A stretch of 64,000 nucleotides of DNA from positions 310,001-374,000 of the forward strand of contig NZ_JAGETY010000002.1 in assembly GCF_017571525.1 (NCBI RefSeq). The letters run 5' to 3'. The stretch comes from Hymenobacter sp. BT559. GTDB lineage: Bacteria > Bacteroidota > Bacteroidia > Cytophagales > Hymenobacteraceae. The notes beneath the pieces are model-generated. The model made no database searches. It saw only the letters and a list, made by a program, of their open reading frames with translations, and was not told where the DNA came from. Each line of letters begins with the position of its first letter. The stretch's first letter is position 1. The position numbers and the translations under genes are program-made. Below, piece by piece: positions 1 through 9,081 of the stretch.

Positions 1-444
1 TATCACCCGCGCCTCACCCTGCGTGGTGAGCTTCGAAAAAGCCGGGTCGGTGATTTTGTCGGTTTCTTCCAGCAGGTAGTTGCACCGGTTAACAGTATCG
101 TACATGCTGCTCCAGAGGGTACCTATTTCTACGTTGTCAGCCGAAATCTGATTTTGCGCAATCAGACCGTAAGTAGTATTGTAGGTACCCACCTCGATGA
201 TGTTGTTAGACACCATATCTACATCGGAGGGAAAAGATGCTCCGTAGTAGTTTGTGTTCTGCAGGCCATCATAGCAGCCTAGCAGGCCCGCCGCCGCATC
301 TTCTTTAGTGCTATAGCCTTTATCAGAACTGATATTGACTTGAGGCTCTACGTTGAGAGCCTTATCGCAAGCTCCTAATCCCAGGCCCAAGCTCAGTAAT
401 AGAGCAGAGCGGGTAGCTAGCTGACGTAAAAAGGAAATTTGCAT
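1..444 (-). CDS. SusD/RagB family nutrient-binding lipoprotein, N-terminal part (cut by window edge)
   Basis: This is the first 148 codons of a SusD-type outer-membrane lipoprotein; the rest lies beyond the window start. The N-terminus reads as a hydrophobic leader ending in a lipobox (LGAC, Cys near residue 32), followed by a mature region typical of the family, with the early segments DKALNVEPQ and GYSTKEDAAAGLLGCYDGL. SusD proteins sit on the cell surface as the lid of a SusC channel and capture oligosaccharides or peptides. The gene starts 21 bp downstream of the susC-like gene on the same strand, the usual susC-susD order, so the two should be co-transcribed. Substrate cannot be told from this fragment. 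There is no stop in the visible frame. Confidence 0.88.
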   Translation of the reverse strand, partial: MQISFLRQLATRSALLLSLGLGLGACDKALNVEPQVNISSDKGYSTKEDAAAGLLGCYDGLQNTNYYGASFPSDVDMVSNNIIEVGTYNTTYGLIAQNQISADNVEIGTLWSSMYDTVNRCNYLLEETDKITDPAFSKLTTQGEARVI

Positions 445-465
445 ATAATAAGTAGTTGACAAGAA

Positions 466-3400
466 TTAGAAGCCTAGCGAAACGCCACCCGTGATGGTGC
501 GGGCCTGCGGATACGTAAAGAAGTCCGTGCCTAGTGCCGCATTGGCGGTAGTAGCGCCCGAGCCCGAGCTAAAGGTGCTCACTTCGGGGTCCAGACCCGA
601 GTACTTGGTGAAAGTTGCCAGGTTTTGGGCCTGCACGTAGATACGAGCTGTGCGCACGTGTGCACGCGACAACAAGGAAATAGGCAGGGTGTAGCCCAGT
701 GTTACGCTTTTCAAGCGCGCAAACGAGCCATCTTCCAAGAAGCGGTCTGAAGTGCGGCTGTTGTTATTCGGGTCACCGTATACAGCGCGGGGCACGTCAG
801 TATTGGTGTTGCTGGTCGTCCAGCGGTTCAGGGTGCTGGCGTCGCCAGCATATGACGTGCTCATGCCCTGCACATAGCTCTTGGGAGAGTTATAAATCTG
901 GTTCCCGACGTTGTACTGGAAGAAGATGCTCAAGTCGAGACCCATGTAACGGAACGTGTTGGTCATGCCACCGTAGTATTTCGGCTGCGCGCTGCCCATA
1001 ATTTCCTGGTCGGCAGCAGTGATTACACCGTCGCCATTCAAGTCTTTGAACTTGATATCGCCAGGCTTAGTAGCAGTAGTCTGATAGGTAGCTGACTGGT
1101 TGCCGGTCGCCGTTTTAGCCGCTGCATCCAATGCATTGATTTCATCCTGCGTTTGGAAGATATGGTCTACCCGGTAGCCGTAGAAAGCACCCAGAGGCTG
1201 GCCGGCAGCGAGGCGGCTGGCAAAACCTTGAGCCAGGCCAGTCGGGCTGGGGTTAGCAATGTCCAGCACCTTGTTGCGGTTGAAGCTGATGTTGAAGTTC
1301 GTTTCCCAGTTGAAAGCAGTGCCTTCACCACGTACGTTAATTGACGTTAGGGCAACTTCAAGACCTTTGTTTTCGAGGCTACCTACGTTAGCGCTGTAGC
1401 TAGAGAAGCCGGTGTCATACACGATGCTTTGGGGCAGCAGCAAGTCAGTAGTGTGGCGATAGTACAGGTCGACCGAGGCGTAGAGGCGGTTTTGAATAAA
1501 GCCTAAATCCATGCCTACATCGGTAGCGCTGGTACGCTCCCACCGCAAGTCGGGGTTAGCTAGCTGCACAAGCGCTAGGCCTCCTTGGTCGAGGTAGTTA
1601 TAGCCTACCCCAATCAGGCCGCGAGCGCCAAAATTGGATACCGGCTGGTTGCCGGTCTGGCCATAGCTGCCCCGGATTTTAAGCTCACTGATAGCGGTCT
1701 GGTCTTTCAGGAAAGGCTCGTCGATTACACGCCAGCCTGCCGAAACAGCAGGAAAGTAGCCTACTCGGTTATTTTGACCGAAGCGCGAAGAGTTATCGCG
1801 GCGTACCGAAGCAGACAGCAGGTAGCGGCCTTTAAAAGCATAGTCAGCCTTTACCAACAAACCAAATAAGGTATTAGAGGTCGAAGAAGAGGTAATAGCT
1901 GACTTGGTAGCCCCGGCGGCTAGCTCCCGGATAGCATTGCTCGGGAAGCCCGTAACGGTAGCGAAGTTGTCGCTTTCAGCATCGCGCTGGTACTCCGCTA
2001 CAAAAAGTGCATTCAGTGTATGGTCCGTTCCAAACGCCTTGCTGTAGTTAAGCGAGCTGATGTGGTTGAAGTTCGCATCTTGCAGCGTAGCCTGCGTAGC
2101 CGAACCATTTACCGAAGCACCAGCATTAGTGAGCGTTGAGTAAAAGCGGTCATCACGGCCATAAGTAAAGTCAAGGCCGAACGTAGCCCGGTACTTTAAA
2201 TTCTTAATAAGCTCGAACTCTGTGTACTGGCTACCAATTAGGCGGTTATTAACGCTCTGGATAAACGGCTCGTTAGCGGCGGCTACCGGGTTTTCCAGAG
2301 ACCCGTATTTCAGGTAAGTACCATCGGGGTTATATACCGGCAGGTCGCTCGCCGTGAGGCGAGCCGTAATTAGCACCCCATAAATGCTGTTATCGTTGTT
2401 AATACGGTTGTTTACGCTACGGCTAATGCCAATAGATGTACCCATGCGTACCTTTTCCGATAGCTTATTATCCATGGTATAGCGCACACTACCACGGTTA
2501 TAGCCTGAGCCAACTAGTGTGCCTTGCTGGTCGAAATAGTTCAACGACAAGCGGTAGCGGCTTTGGTCACTGCCGCCAGAGAATGTCACGCCATAGTTGC
2601 TCACTGGAGCATTACGGAGCACTAAGTCACTCCAATTGGTAGTAGGAGCAGTAGAGGGGTCTTGAAACTGGCTTAGCGGGCGTACCGGGCCGTTGTTTAC
2701 ATAATTGTACAGGCCATTACTGCCAACGGTACGCGTGCCCGCTGATGCCCGGAATACATAAGCAGTTGCTTCTGCAAGACTGCGGTAGCCGGCTACTGAG
2801 CCATCACCAGCAACACCATAGCGGTTAGCAATTTCGTCGAGGAAAAGCTGCGTTTGCTGAGGACCGGTGAGTGAGGTGGGCCGCTTCCAAGCCGACTGTA
2901 CACCTCTATAATAATCAAGGTCAATATTGGCTTTGCCGGCCTTACCACGCTTGGTCGTAATCAGTACTACTCCATTGGAAGCGCGCGAACCATAGATAGC
3001 AGCAGCAGAGGCATCCTTTAATACCTCAATAGTTGCGATATCGTTAGGATTCAGGTCGTTCAAGCCGTTCGTAGATTGGTTACCTGCACTTAACTGAGAG
3101 GTATTACCCGTATTAATCGGCAAGCCATCAACAACATATAGCGGCTCATTACTAGCCGAAATAGAAGCCGCGCCCCGCACACGTACAGATACCCCTGAGC
3201 CTGGTGTACCCGAGTTTTGAGATACCTGAACACCAGCAGCCCGGCCTTGCAGCGCCTGGTCGACCCCAACTATCGGTTGGTCTTTATACTGAGACGAATT
3301 AACCGTGGCAACTGCACCAGTCAACTCGCGACGCTCTTGCTGCTGGCCATAACCCGTTACTACAACCTCGCTCAATTGCTTATTATCAGATGCTAGCGCT

Positions 3401-3681
3401 ACTTCTACAGTAGTACGATTACCTAATGCTACTTCTTGCGTCACTAGGCCTACTGAGCTGATGGTGAGAGTTCCACCACTTTCCGGTACATTCAGGGAGA
3501 ACCGGCCGTCAGCATTAGTTGAAATACCGGTCGTCGTGCCTTTCAGCAATACGGTTGCCCCCGGCAGGCCTTCACCGCTTGTTTGGTCAATTACTCGTCC
3601 CGATACGGTGCGCGTCTGGGCTAGCACCGCTTGGAGCAAAGTAAGCATGAGCACAAGGCTCATCAATAGTGTTCTTTTCAT
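466..3681 (-). CDS. SusC/RagA family TonB-dependent outer-membrane transporter
   Basis: A 1071-residue TonB-dependent transporter of the SusC class. In order: a signal peptide (about residues 1-22, ending VLAQ), a carboxypeptidase-regulatory-like beta-sandwich (SGRVIDQTSGEGLPGATV), the TonB-box region (SEVVVTGYG), a plug with the family signature EPLYVVDGLPI and the IEVLKDASAAAIYGSRASNG motif, then a 22-strand-type barrel ending in an aromatic residue (GGVSLGF). It imports ligand captured by the SusD lipoprotein encoded just downstream. It has no N-terminal STN signalling domain, and no sigma/anti-sigma pair is nearby, so trans-envelope regulation is not indicated. Base composition is visibly less GC-rich than the genes after 9 kb. 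Ligand unknown. Confidence 0.95.
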   Translation of the reverse strand: MKRTLLMSLVLMLTLLQAVLAQTRTVSGRVIDQTSGEGLPGATVLLKGTTTGISTNADGRFSLNVPESGGTLTISSVGLVTQEVALGNRTTVEVALASDNKQLSEVVVTGYGQQQERRELTGAVATVNSSQYKDQPIVGVDQALQGRAAGVQVSQNSGTPGSGVSVRVRGAASISASNEPLYVVDGLPINTGNTSQLSAGNQSTNGLNDLNPNDIATIEVLKDASAAAIYGSRASNGVVLITTKRGKAGKANIDLDYYRGVQSAWKRPTSLTGPQQTQLFLDEIANRYGVAGDGSVAGYRSLAEATAYVFRASAGTRTVGSNGLYNYVNNGPVRPLSQFQDPSTAPTTNWSDLVLRNAPVSNYGVTFSGGSDQSRYRLSLNYFDQQGTLVGSGYNRGSVRYTMDNKLSEKVRMGTSIGISRSVNNRINNDNSIYGVLITARLTASDLPVYNPDGTYLKYGSLENPVAAANEPFIQSVNNRLIGSQYTEFELIKNLKYRATFGLDFTYGRDDRFYSTLTNAGASVNGSATQATLQDANFNHISSLNYSKAFGTDHTLNALFVAEYQRDAESDNFATVTGFPSNAIRELAAGATKSAITSSSTSNTLFGLLVKADYAFKGRYLLSASVRRDNSSRFGQNNRVGYFPAVSAGWRVIDEPFLKDQTAISELKIRGSYGQTGNQPVSNFGARGLIGVGYNYLDQGGLALVQLANPDLRWERTSATDVGMDLGFIQNRLYASVDLYYRHTTDLLLPQSIVYDTGFSSYSANVGSLENKGLEVALTSINVRGEGTAFNWETNFNISFNRNKVLDIANPSPTGLAQGFASRLAAGQPLGAFYGYRVDHIFQTQDEINALDAAAKTATGNQSATYQTTATKPGDIKFKDLNGDGVITAADQEIMGSAQPKYYGGMTNTFRYMGLDLSIFFQYNVGNQIYNSPKSYVQGMSTSYAGDASTLNRWTTSNTNTDVPRAVYGDPNNNSRTSDRFLEDGSFARLKSVTLGYTLPISLLSRAHVRTARIYVQAQNLATFTKYSGLDPEVSTFSSGSGATTANAALGTDFFTYPQARTITGGVSLGF

Positions 3682-3858
3682 TTAAAAATTAGGAAGGTAA
3701 AAAAGTGCTTAAGGCTACTATTTATTAGCAGTAGCGCTTGTTGAAGCTGCAAGATAATTCACCTCCCTAGACATAATCGTGGCTTATTAATCATTTCTTT
3801 ATTTTTTTTTCATCTTATCGTAATCTTATCTAAACTTTAATATTTGCTATTTAAAATA

Positions 3859-3892
3859 AAATTTAACATTAAACATATTCAATGTTAAATTT
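3859..3892. repeat. Perfect 12-bp inverted repeat between divergent susC genes
   Basis: The arms AAATTTAACATT (3859-3870) and AATGTTAAATTT (3881-3892) are exact reverse complements around a 10-bp spacer. They lie in the roughly 380-bp AT-rich region between the starts of the two divergent susC genes. The right arm ends at TTTG (3890-3893), 25 bp upstream of an exact Bacteroidota -7 box. It could be an operator for a regulator of one or both susCD operons, or an mRNA hairpin in the leader of the minus-strand susC. The rest of the gap (3682-3858 and 3927-4062) shows only AT-rich sequence and no gene. Confidence 0.7.
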
Positions 3893-3918
3893 GCGCCAAG
3901 CTGGTTTTTTCGTGTGCC

Positions 3919-3926
3919 TAATTTTG
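3919..3926 (+). promoter_or_regulatory. Bacteroidota -7 promoter box for the plus-strand susC
   Basis: TAATTTTG matches the TANNTTTG -7 consensus of the primary sigma factor of Bacteroidota exactly. A TTTG sits upstream at 3890-3893, but the 25-bp spacing is longer than the usual 19-21. The implied leader to the preferred ATG at 4063 is about 130 nt, long enough to hold regulatory structure. Confidence 0.5.
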
Positions 3927-4062
3927 CATTTCACACAAAGCCACGACCGTTATCATCAAACTCTGGCAACAGGATTTGGTGAAAAAGTAATAACTTGGCA
4001 GCGGATTTATCTCATTCCGTTGCATGGGGTGGTCTATTTTCACTTTTCCCAAACCTTATAGT

Positions 4063-7000
4063 ATGAAGCATTTTTCTTTACTAATGGTCTTTCTGCTCAG
4101 TTGCTTGTGGCATCAAGCATCCGCACAAGACCGCAATCTCTCGGGCCGTGTGACGGACCGCTCTACTGGCCAAGGCCTACCGGGGGTAACAGTATTGGCA
4201 AAGGGCACCACCATTGGTACCTCTACTAACTCTGACGGGGCTTTTGCGCTAAGCGTTCCAGCTTCTGTTACAACGTTGACCTTTAGCTTTATTGGCTATA
4301 CGACACTAGAACAACCTATTGGCAGCGGCACTAATATCAATGTAGCCCTAGCGACTGATTCCAAGCAGCTCGGTGAGGTAGTCGTAACGGGTGCACTCGG
4401 CCTGCAGCGCCAAGAGCGCGAAATAGGCTACGCTACGGCTACCCTTGATAATAAGGAAGTAACCCAAGCCCGCCCGACCAACTTCGTGAGCGGTCTGGCT
4501 GGCAAAGTATCGGGTTTGCAGATTCAGACCCTCAACAACGGGGTGAATTCCACCCCCCGCGTAACGCTGCGCGGTACCCGCTCGCTGCTGGGTAACAACG
4601 AAGCGCTTATCGTAATCGACGGGGTTATCACTACTAACGAAGTACTAGGTGCCCTCAACCCCGACGACATTGCTTCTACCACTGTGCTGAAGGGTGCTAA
4701 CGCCGCTGCTCTTTACGGCTCGCAGGCTTCTAACGGTGCACTTATCATCACTACCAAGAAAGGCCAGGCTGGTTCGTCGCAAGTGACGTTCTCGCACACC
4801 TCGCAGTTCGAGTCTATTTCGTTCCTGCCCAAGTTCCAGACGGAATTTGGTCCCGGCTCGCCCGACTGGTACACCAACTCGGCTCAGGCCAAGCAAGGAA
4901 TCTTCTTCGACCCCAGCGGCAACCCGGACAACGACTACAACTACCAGTACCAAGGTTTTGAAAACCAGCAATATGGCCCCCGTTTTGACGGATCGATACA
5001 GCCTTTCGGCTACAAGCTACCCGATGGCTCGGTGCAGAAGCTGAGCTACGAGGCACGCCCTAATGAGAAAAAGAACTTTTTCAATACGGGTTACCAAATG
5101 CAAAACGGTGTTACATTCTCGGGTGGCGATGAAAAAACCAAGTTTTTCGCTTCGTACCAGAATGTACACAACAACGGCATCGTACCCAAGGATGTGTTCG
5201 ACCGCAACAGCTTCCGCTTCAATGCTTCGCGCGAGATAGGCCGCCTCACGGTAGGCTTCAACGTGTCGTACATCACCCGCAAGTCCGATGTTACCTCGAA
5301 CCTCGACCAAAGCTCTTCGGTGTACTGGAACGTGTTCAACACTTCGGTAATGGCGCCGCTCACGTCCTATAAGGATTATGTTAATAATCCTTACGCTACG
5401 TCGGACTACGGCTACTACAACGCTTATTACTACAACCCCTATTTCATTATCGACTACAACCGCCTACGCGACAAGCGTAGTACGTTGCAGGGCGATGTCA
5501 ACGCCTCGTTCCGGGTGCGCGATTGGTTGCGTCTACAATACCGCCTGGGCACGACCTCTACTAATCAGCAGAGCTATACCACGCAGAATAAGTTTACGCT
5601 GGCCAGCAATAGCTTGAAGCAGATTTCACCCTATCCCGGCTTCTACCGTGACCTCAGCTCCAACCTCACGCGCATAAACTCTGACTTGTTCCTAAGTGCT
5701 GATAAAACTTTCGGCGACTTCAACATCAAGGCTATCCTGGGTAACAACATACAAACACTTCAAAGCGGTTATACCTACACTGCCTCGACGGCCTTGGCTG
5801 TGCCCGCTGCTACGGAGCTGATTAACCTCAGCAACCGCATTGGTAACCTCGACGGCGCTAGCCAGCGCTTTCAGACGCGCTTGTACGCCTTCTACGCTGA
5901 CCTGACGTTAGGCTATAAGGACTTCTTCTTCCTCCACGGCTCGGCCCGTAACGACAACGTTTCGGTGCTGGCAGTTGGCAACAACTCGTTCGTTTATCCC
6001 AGTGTAGACGCTTCACTGGTGTTCAGCAATGTAATTCCGGCGCTGCGCGATGCTTCGTTCTTAGACTATGGCAAGATTCGCGGTGGTATCGCGAAGGTGA
6101 GCCAGATTAACCTTCCCAGTGCAACCGGCATCGGCGTAGTTGAAACGGGAGGAGCTTACTCGTTGGCTTCAACCTATAGCAATGGCGGAGGTTTCCCCTT
6201 TGGCTCAGTACCCTCGTTCACGGCCAATGGCGGCCTAGTACAGCAGAACCTAGTGCCCGAAGAAACCCGTTCGACGGAAGCAGGTATCGAACTAAGCTTC
6301 CTGAAGCGGGCAGTGGGCATCAGCGCAACCTATTACAACCAGCGCTCTACTAACCAGACCATCCCAACTACTATCCCCTACTCGACCGGCTTCCAGACCC
6401 TGCTGCTCAATGCTGGGGAGGTGAAAAATACGGGCTACGAAGTAGACTTGAATCTGACTCCTATCCGTGCGCAGAATGGCCTGACCGTTACGGTGGGCGC
6501 CAACTTCAACTACAACAACAACGAGGTAGTTTCGCTGCCCGCTGCTTCGGGTGGCATTCTGACCTTAGGCGGCTCGGGTAGCACCGATGCAACCTCGCTG
6601 GTTGCCGTGCCCGGCATGTCCTACCCCCAAATTCAGGGTACCTTCTACCAGCGCGTGAATGACCCGACCAGCCCGGCCAATGGCATGATTAAGATGACGA
6701 AGGTGACCGACCCCAACGACCCTACCCTCGTGCGCTATGTGCCGCTGAAAGACCCCGGCCTGAAGCTGTTTGGCAACACGCAGCCGAAGTATAAGTATGG
6801 CTTCAACACCAATATCTCCTTTAAGGGCATCACGCTGTCGGCCCAGGCCGAATTGCGCACCGGCTACGTAGTGTACAATGCCATCGGCTCTGACCTCGAC
6901 TTTACGGGTGGTGGTGTCCGCAGCGCCCAGTATGGCCGCGCCGACTTCCCCTACCCTAACTCGGCTATTCCGGTAACTGATGCCAGCGGCAATGTAACCG

Positions 7001-7416
7001 GCTACACTCCCAATGCTGGCGCTGACCCAGTGCTCACCAACGGCCACATCAGCAGCTATACCCCCCGCACCGGCGGCGTGCTCACGCCCGGCGGCTCGGA
7101 GTTCTGGGCTAACACTACTACCTGGAACCGAGGTATTACGGAGAACTACGTGACTTCGGGAACCTTCTTCAAAATCCGTCAGGTTCAGCTATCGTACGCT
7201 ATCCCGACTGCGCTTGCTTCGAAAGTTGGTTTGATTAAAGGTGCTTCTATCGAAGTGTTCGGGCGCAATATCTTCACCTGGGTGCCGAAAGAGAATATCT
7301 ACACCGACCCCGAGTTTAGCGGTACCTCCGCTGGCAGCAACGCTATTGGCATCAACACCTTCCTGCAAACGCCGCCCACCAAGTTCTACGGTGCTAGCCT
7401 CAACGTAACGCTCTAA
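4063..7416 (+). CDS. SusC/RagA family TonB-dependent outer-membrane transporter (second copy)
   Basis: An 1117-residue SusC-type transporter. I place the start at 4063 because the signal peptide begins there (MKHFSLLMVFLLSCLWHQ, cleavage after ASAQ); an in-frame ATG at 4024 would add 13 residues ahead of it. Domains in order: carboxypeptidase-regulatory-like fold (SGRVTDRSTGQGLPGVTV), TonB-box region (LGEVVVTGALG), plug with EALIVIDGVI and TTVLKGANAAALYGSQASNG, then a long barrel ending KFYGASLNVTL. It is divergent from the first SusC in plug and barrel, so it is not a recent duplicate. It is followed after 10 bp by its SusD partner. No carbohydrate-active enzyme lies in this operon, so its ligand cannot be inferred. 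Confidence 0.95.
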   Translation: MKHFSLLMVFLLSCLWHQASAQDRNLSGRVTDRSTGQGLPGVTVLAKGTTIGTSTNSDGAFALSVPASVTTLTFSFIGYTTLEQPIGSGTNINVALATDSKQLGEVVVTGALGLQRQEREIGYATATLDNKEVTQARPTNFVSGLAGKVSGLQIQTLNNGVNSTPRVTLRGTRSLLGNNEALIVIDGVITTNEVLGALNPDDIASTTVLKGANAAALYGSQASNGALIITTKKGQAGSSQVTFSHTSQFESISFLPKFQTEFGPGSPDWYTNSAQAKQGIFFDPSGNPDNDYNYQYQGFENQQYGPRFDGSIQPFGYKLPDGSVQKLSYEARPNEKKNFFNTGYQMQNGVTFSGGDEKTKFFASYQNVHNNGIVPKDVFDRNSFRFNASREIGRLTVGFNVSYITRKSDVTSNLDQSSSVYWNVFNTSVMAPLTSYKDYVNNPYATSDYGYYNAYYYNPYFIIDYNRLRDKRSTLQGDVNASFRVRDWLRLQYRLGTTSTNQQSYTTQNKFTLASNSLKQISPYPGFYRDLSSNLTRINSDLFLSADKTFGDFNIKAILGNNIQTLQSGYTYTASTALAVPAATELINLSNRIGNLDGASQRFQTRLYAFYADLTLGYKDFFFLHGSARNDNVSVLAVGNNSFVYPSVDASLVFSNVIPALRDASFLDYGKIRGGIAKVSQINLPSATGIGVVETGGAYSLASTYSNGGGFPFGSVPSFTANGGLVQQNLVPEETRSTEAGIELSFLKRAVGISATYYNQRSTNQTIPTTIPYSTGFQTLLLNAGEVKNTGYEVDLNLTPIRAQNGLTVTVGANFNYNNNEVVSLPAASGGILTLGGSGSTDATSLVAVPGMSYPQIQGTFYQRVNDPTSPANGMIKMTKVTDPNDPTLVRYVPLKDPGLKLFGNTQPKYKYGFNTNISFKGITLSAQAELRTGYVVYNAIGSDLDFTGGGVRSAQYGRADFPYPNSAIPVTDASGNVTGYTPNAGADPVLTNGHISSYTPRTGGVLTPGGSEFWANTTTWNRGITENYVTSGTFFKIRQVQLSYAIPTALASKVGLIKGASIEVFGRNIFTWVPKENIYTDPEFSGTSAGSNAIGINTFLQTPPTKFYGASLNVTL

Positions 7417-7426
7417 TCTTAGCTAT

Positions 7427-8995
7427 ATGAATACATTTTCTAAAGTATTATTGGCGGCAACGCTTACTACGGCGGCAAGCAGCTGTAAGTCGTTTCTTGA
7501 CGTCAATACCAACCCGAACTCTGCTACAGCCGTAACCCCGGCGCAGCTACTGGCCAACGCCGAAACGGTGACGGCGGCCAACTACACTTCGTATAATGCC
7601 TACGGCAGCTTCGCTGCTGGCTACTGGGGTAAGTCGAACGCGGTGAGCGGCTACAACGAAGAGCGTACCTACAACTACTCAAGCACTTATTACCAGGGCT
7701 TGTGGAGCAATACCTTCGACAACATTGAGGACTACCGCCTGATTCGCACCAATGCGATGGCTAGCTCTTACCCGAACCATGTAGCCATCGCCCGCATCAT
7801 GGAAGCCTATAACTTCCTGCTGCTGGTAGATGAGTATGGTGATATCCCGTACACGACTGCCGTGCAGGGCCTGGGCAACACCCAGCCTACCTTCGACAAG
7901 CAGCAGGATATCTATAAAGACCTGGTTGTGCAGCTGAAGGGAGCCGTCACTGATATTAATGCCGCTACATCGGCCGCCATGCCGAGCACGGAGGATGTAA
8001 TATTCAGGGGGAACATGAACAAGTGGAAGGCGTTTGCCAACAGCTTGCGTTTACGTATCCTGCTGCGCGAGTCTTCTACCAACGATGCTACGCTAAACGC
8101 TTATGTGAAGACGGAAATGGCGCTGTTGAACTCGCCCGACGGAGGTTTTATCACCACCGACGTGCTGGTGCAGCCCGGCTACGCTGCGAATAGCGGTCAG
8201 CAGAATCCGTTCTACAACACGTACGGCTTTGCAGTGGGTACTACTAATACCACGTCGACTTACAAGTTCACGCTGCCCACGAAGTATTTCATCAACCTGA
8301 ACCAGAATCTGAGCGACCCGCGTGTTACGCAACAGTATATGGCTAACAAAAGCGGCGCTTATGTTGGCACTAACTTAGGTGAGAAGTCGCCGCCCTCCCC
8401 TGTCCTCTCAGCCACTTCAGGCTCGACGCTGCTGGTTGGCGGAGATTTTTTGCGGGGTGCTAACCAGCCTACTCCGCTCATGCTACTGGCCGAGCACCTA
8501 TTTTCGAAGTCCGAAGCTGAGTACCGCGGCCTGCTGTCGGGCGATGCCCAGGCCGACTATACAGACGGCATCCGTGCCTCCTTCCAAACTACCTACCGCA
8601 CTTCTACTACTTCGAGCAGTGCCGCTCCCGTGGCTCCGACTCCGCAGTCGGAGGCTTACCTGGCAGCTAACGTAGGAAATGGCCTCGTAGACTGGGCAGC
8701 CACCACGACCCCGCAGACCGATGCCTATGGCAACATTACGTCGGGTACACGCACGGTGAGCACGCTGGAGAAAATTATTACGCAGAAGTGGATAGCAGAA
8801 GCAGTATGGGGCTCGATTGAAGCGTGGGATGACTTCCGGCGCACCGGCTTCCCCATCATTCCGATTTCGCTTGAGGCATCCAGCGGCAAGTTCCCGTCTC
8901 GTTTGTTCTATCCACAGAGCGAGTTGAACACCAATGCCGCTAATGTTCCAACCGGCGTTACGCAATACACCAAGATATTCTGGGCGCAGCAGTAG
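7427..8995 (+). CDS. SusD-like outer-membrane lipoprotein (SusD-like_2 type)
   Basis: A 522-residue lipoprotein: leader ending TTAASSC (lipidated Cys at residue 20), then KSFLDVNTNPNSATAVTP, the start typical of the SusD subfamily whose members carry a DVNTNPN-type motif. Helical TPR-like regions follow, with DEYGDIPYTTAVQG and a C-terminal segment KWIAEAVWGSIEAWDDFRRTGFP that is also characteristic. It pairs with the SusC 10 bp upstream and should form the surface lid of that channel. It belongs to a different SusD subfamily from the one at the start of the window, which supports independent origins of the two pairs. A bidirectional terminator follows. Confidence 0.92.
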   Translation: MNTFSKVLLAATLTTAASSCKSFLDVNTNPNSATAVTPAQLLANAETVTAANYTSYNAYGSFAAGYWGKSNAVSGYNEERTYNYSSTYYQGLWSNTFDNIEDYRLIRTNAMASSYPNHVAIARIMEAYNFLLLVDEYGDIPYTTAVQGLGNTQPTFDKQQDIYKDLVVQLKGAVTDINAATSAAMPSTEDVIFRGNMNKWKAFANSLRLRILLRESSTNDATLNAYVKTEMALLNSPDGGFITTDVLVQPGYAANSGQQNPFYNTYGFAVGTTNTTSTYKFTLPTKYFINLNQNLSDPRVTQQYMANKSGAYVGTNLGEKSPPSPVLSATSGSTLLVGGDFLRGANQPTPLMLLAEHLFSKSEAEYRGLLSGDAQADYTDGIRASFQTTYRTSTTSSSAAPVAPTPQSEAYLAANVGNGLVDWAATTTPQTDAYGNITSGTRTVSTLEKIITQKWIAEAVWGSIEAWDDFRRTGFPIIPISLEASSGKFPSRLFYPQSELNTNAANVPTGVTQYTKIFWAQQ

Positions 8996-9010
8996 GCGCT
9001 TTATATCACT

Positions 9011-9050
9011 CCACAAAAAAGGCTGTCCAATTGGACAGCCTTTTTTGTGG
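9011..9050. terminator. Bidirectional intrinsic terminator
   Basis: A perfect 40-bp palindrome: CCACAAAAAAGGCTGTCCAA followed directly by its reverse complement. The GC-rich core GGCTGTCC/GGACAGCC is flanked by A6 and T6, so it can terminate transcription on both strands. It lies between the convergent SusD-like gene and prfB. Confidence 0.93.
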
Positions 9051-9081
9051 GCGGTTACCAGCTAGCATCGGATAATGCCGT

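Noticed and set aside
4645..5363. Several minus-strand frames opposite the second susC
   Set aside because: All are shadows of a gene with clear domain structure.
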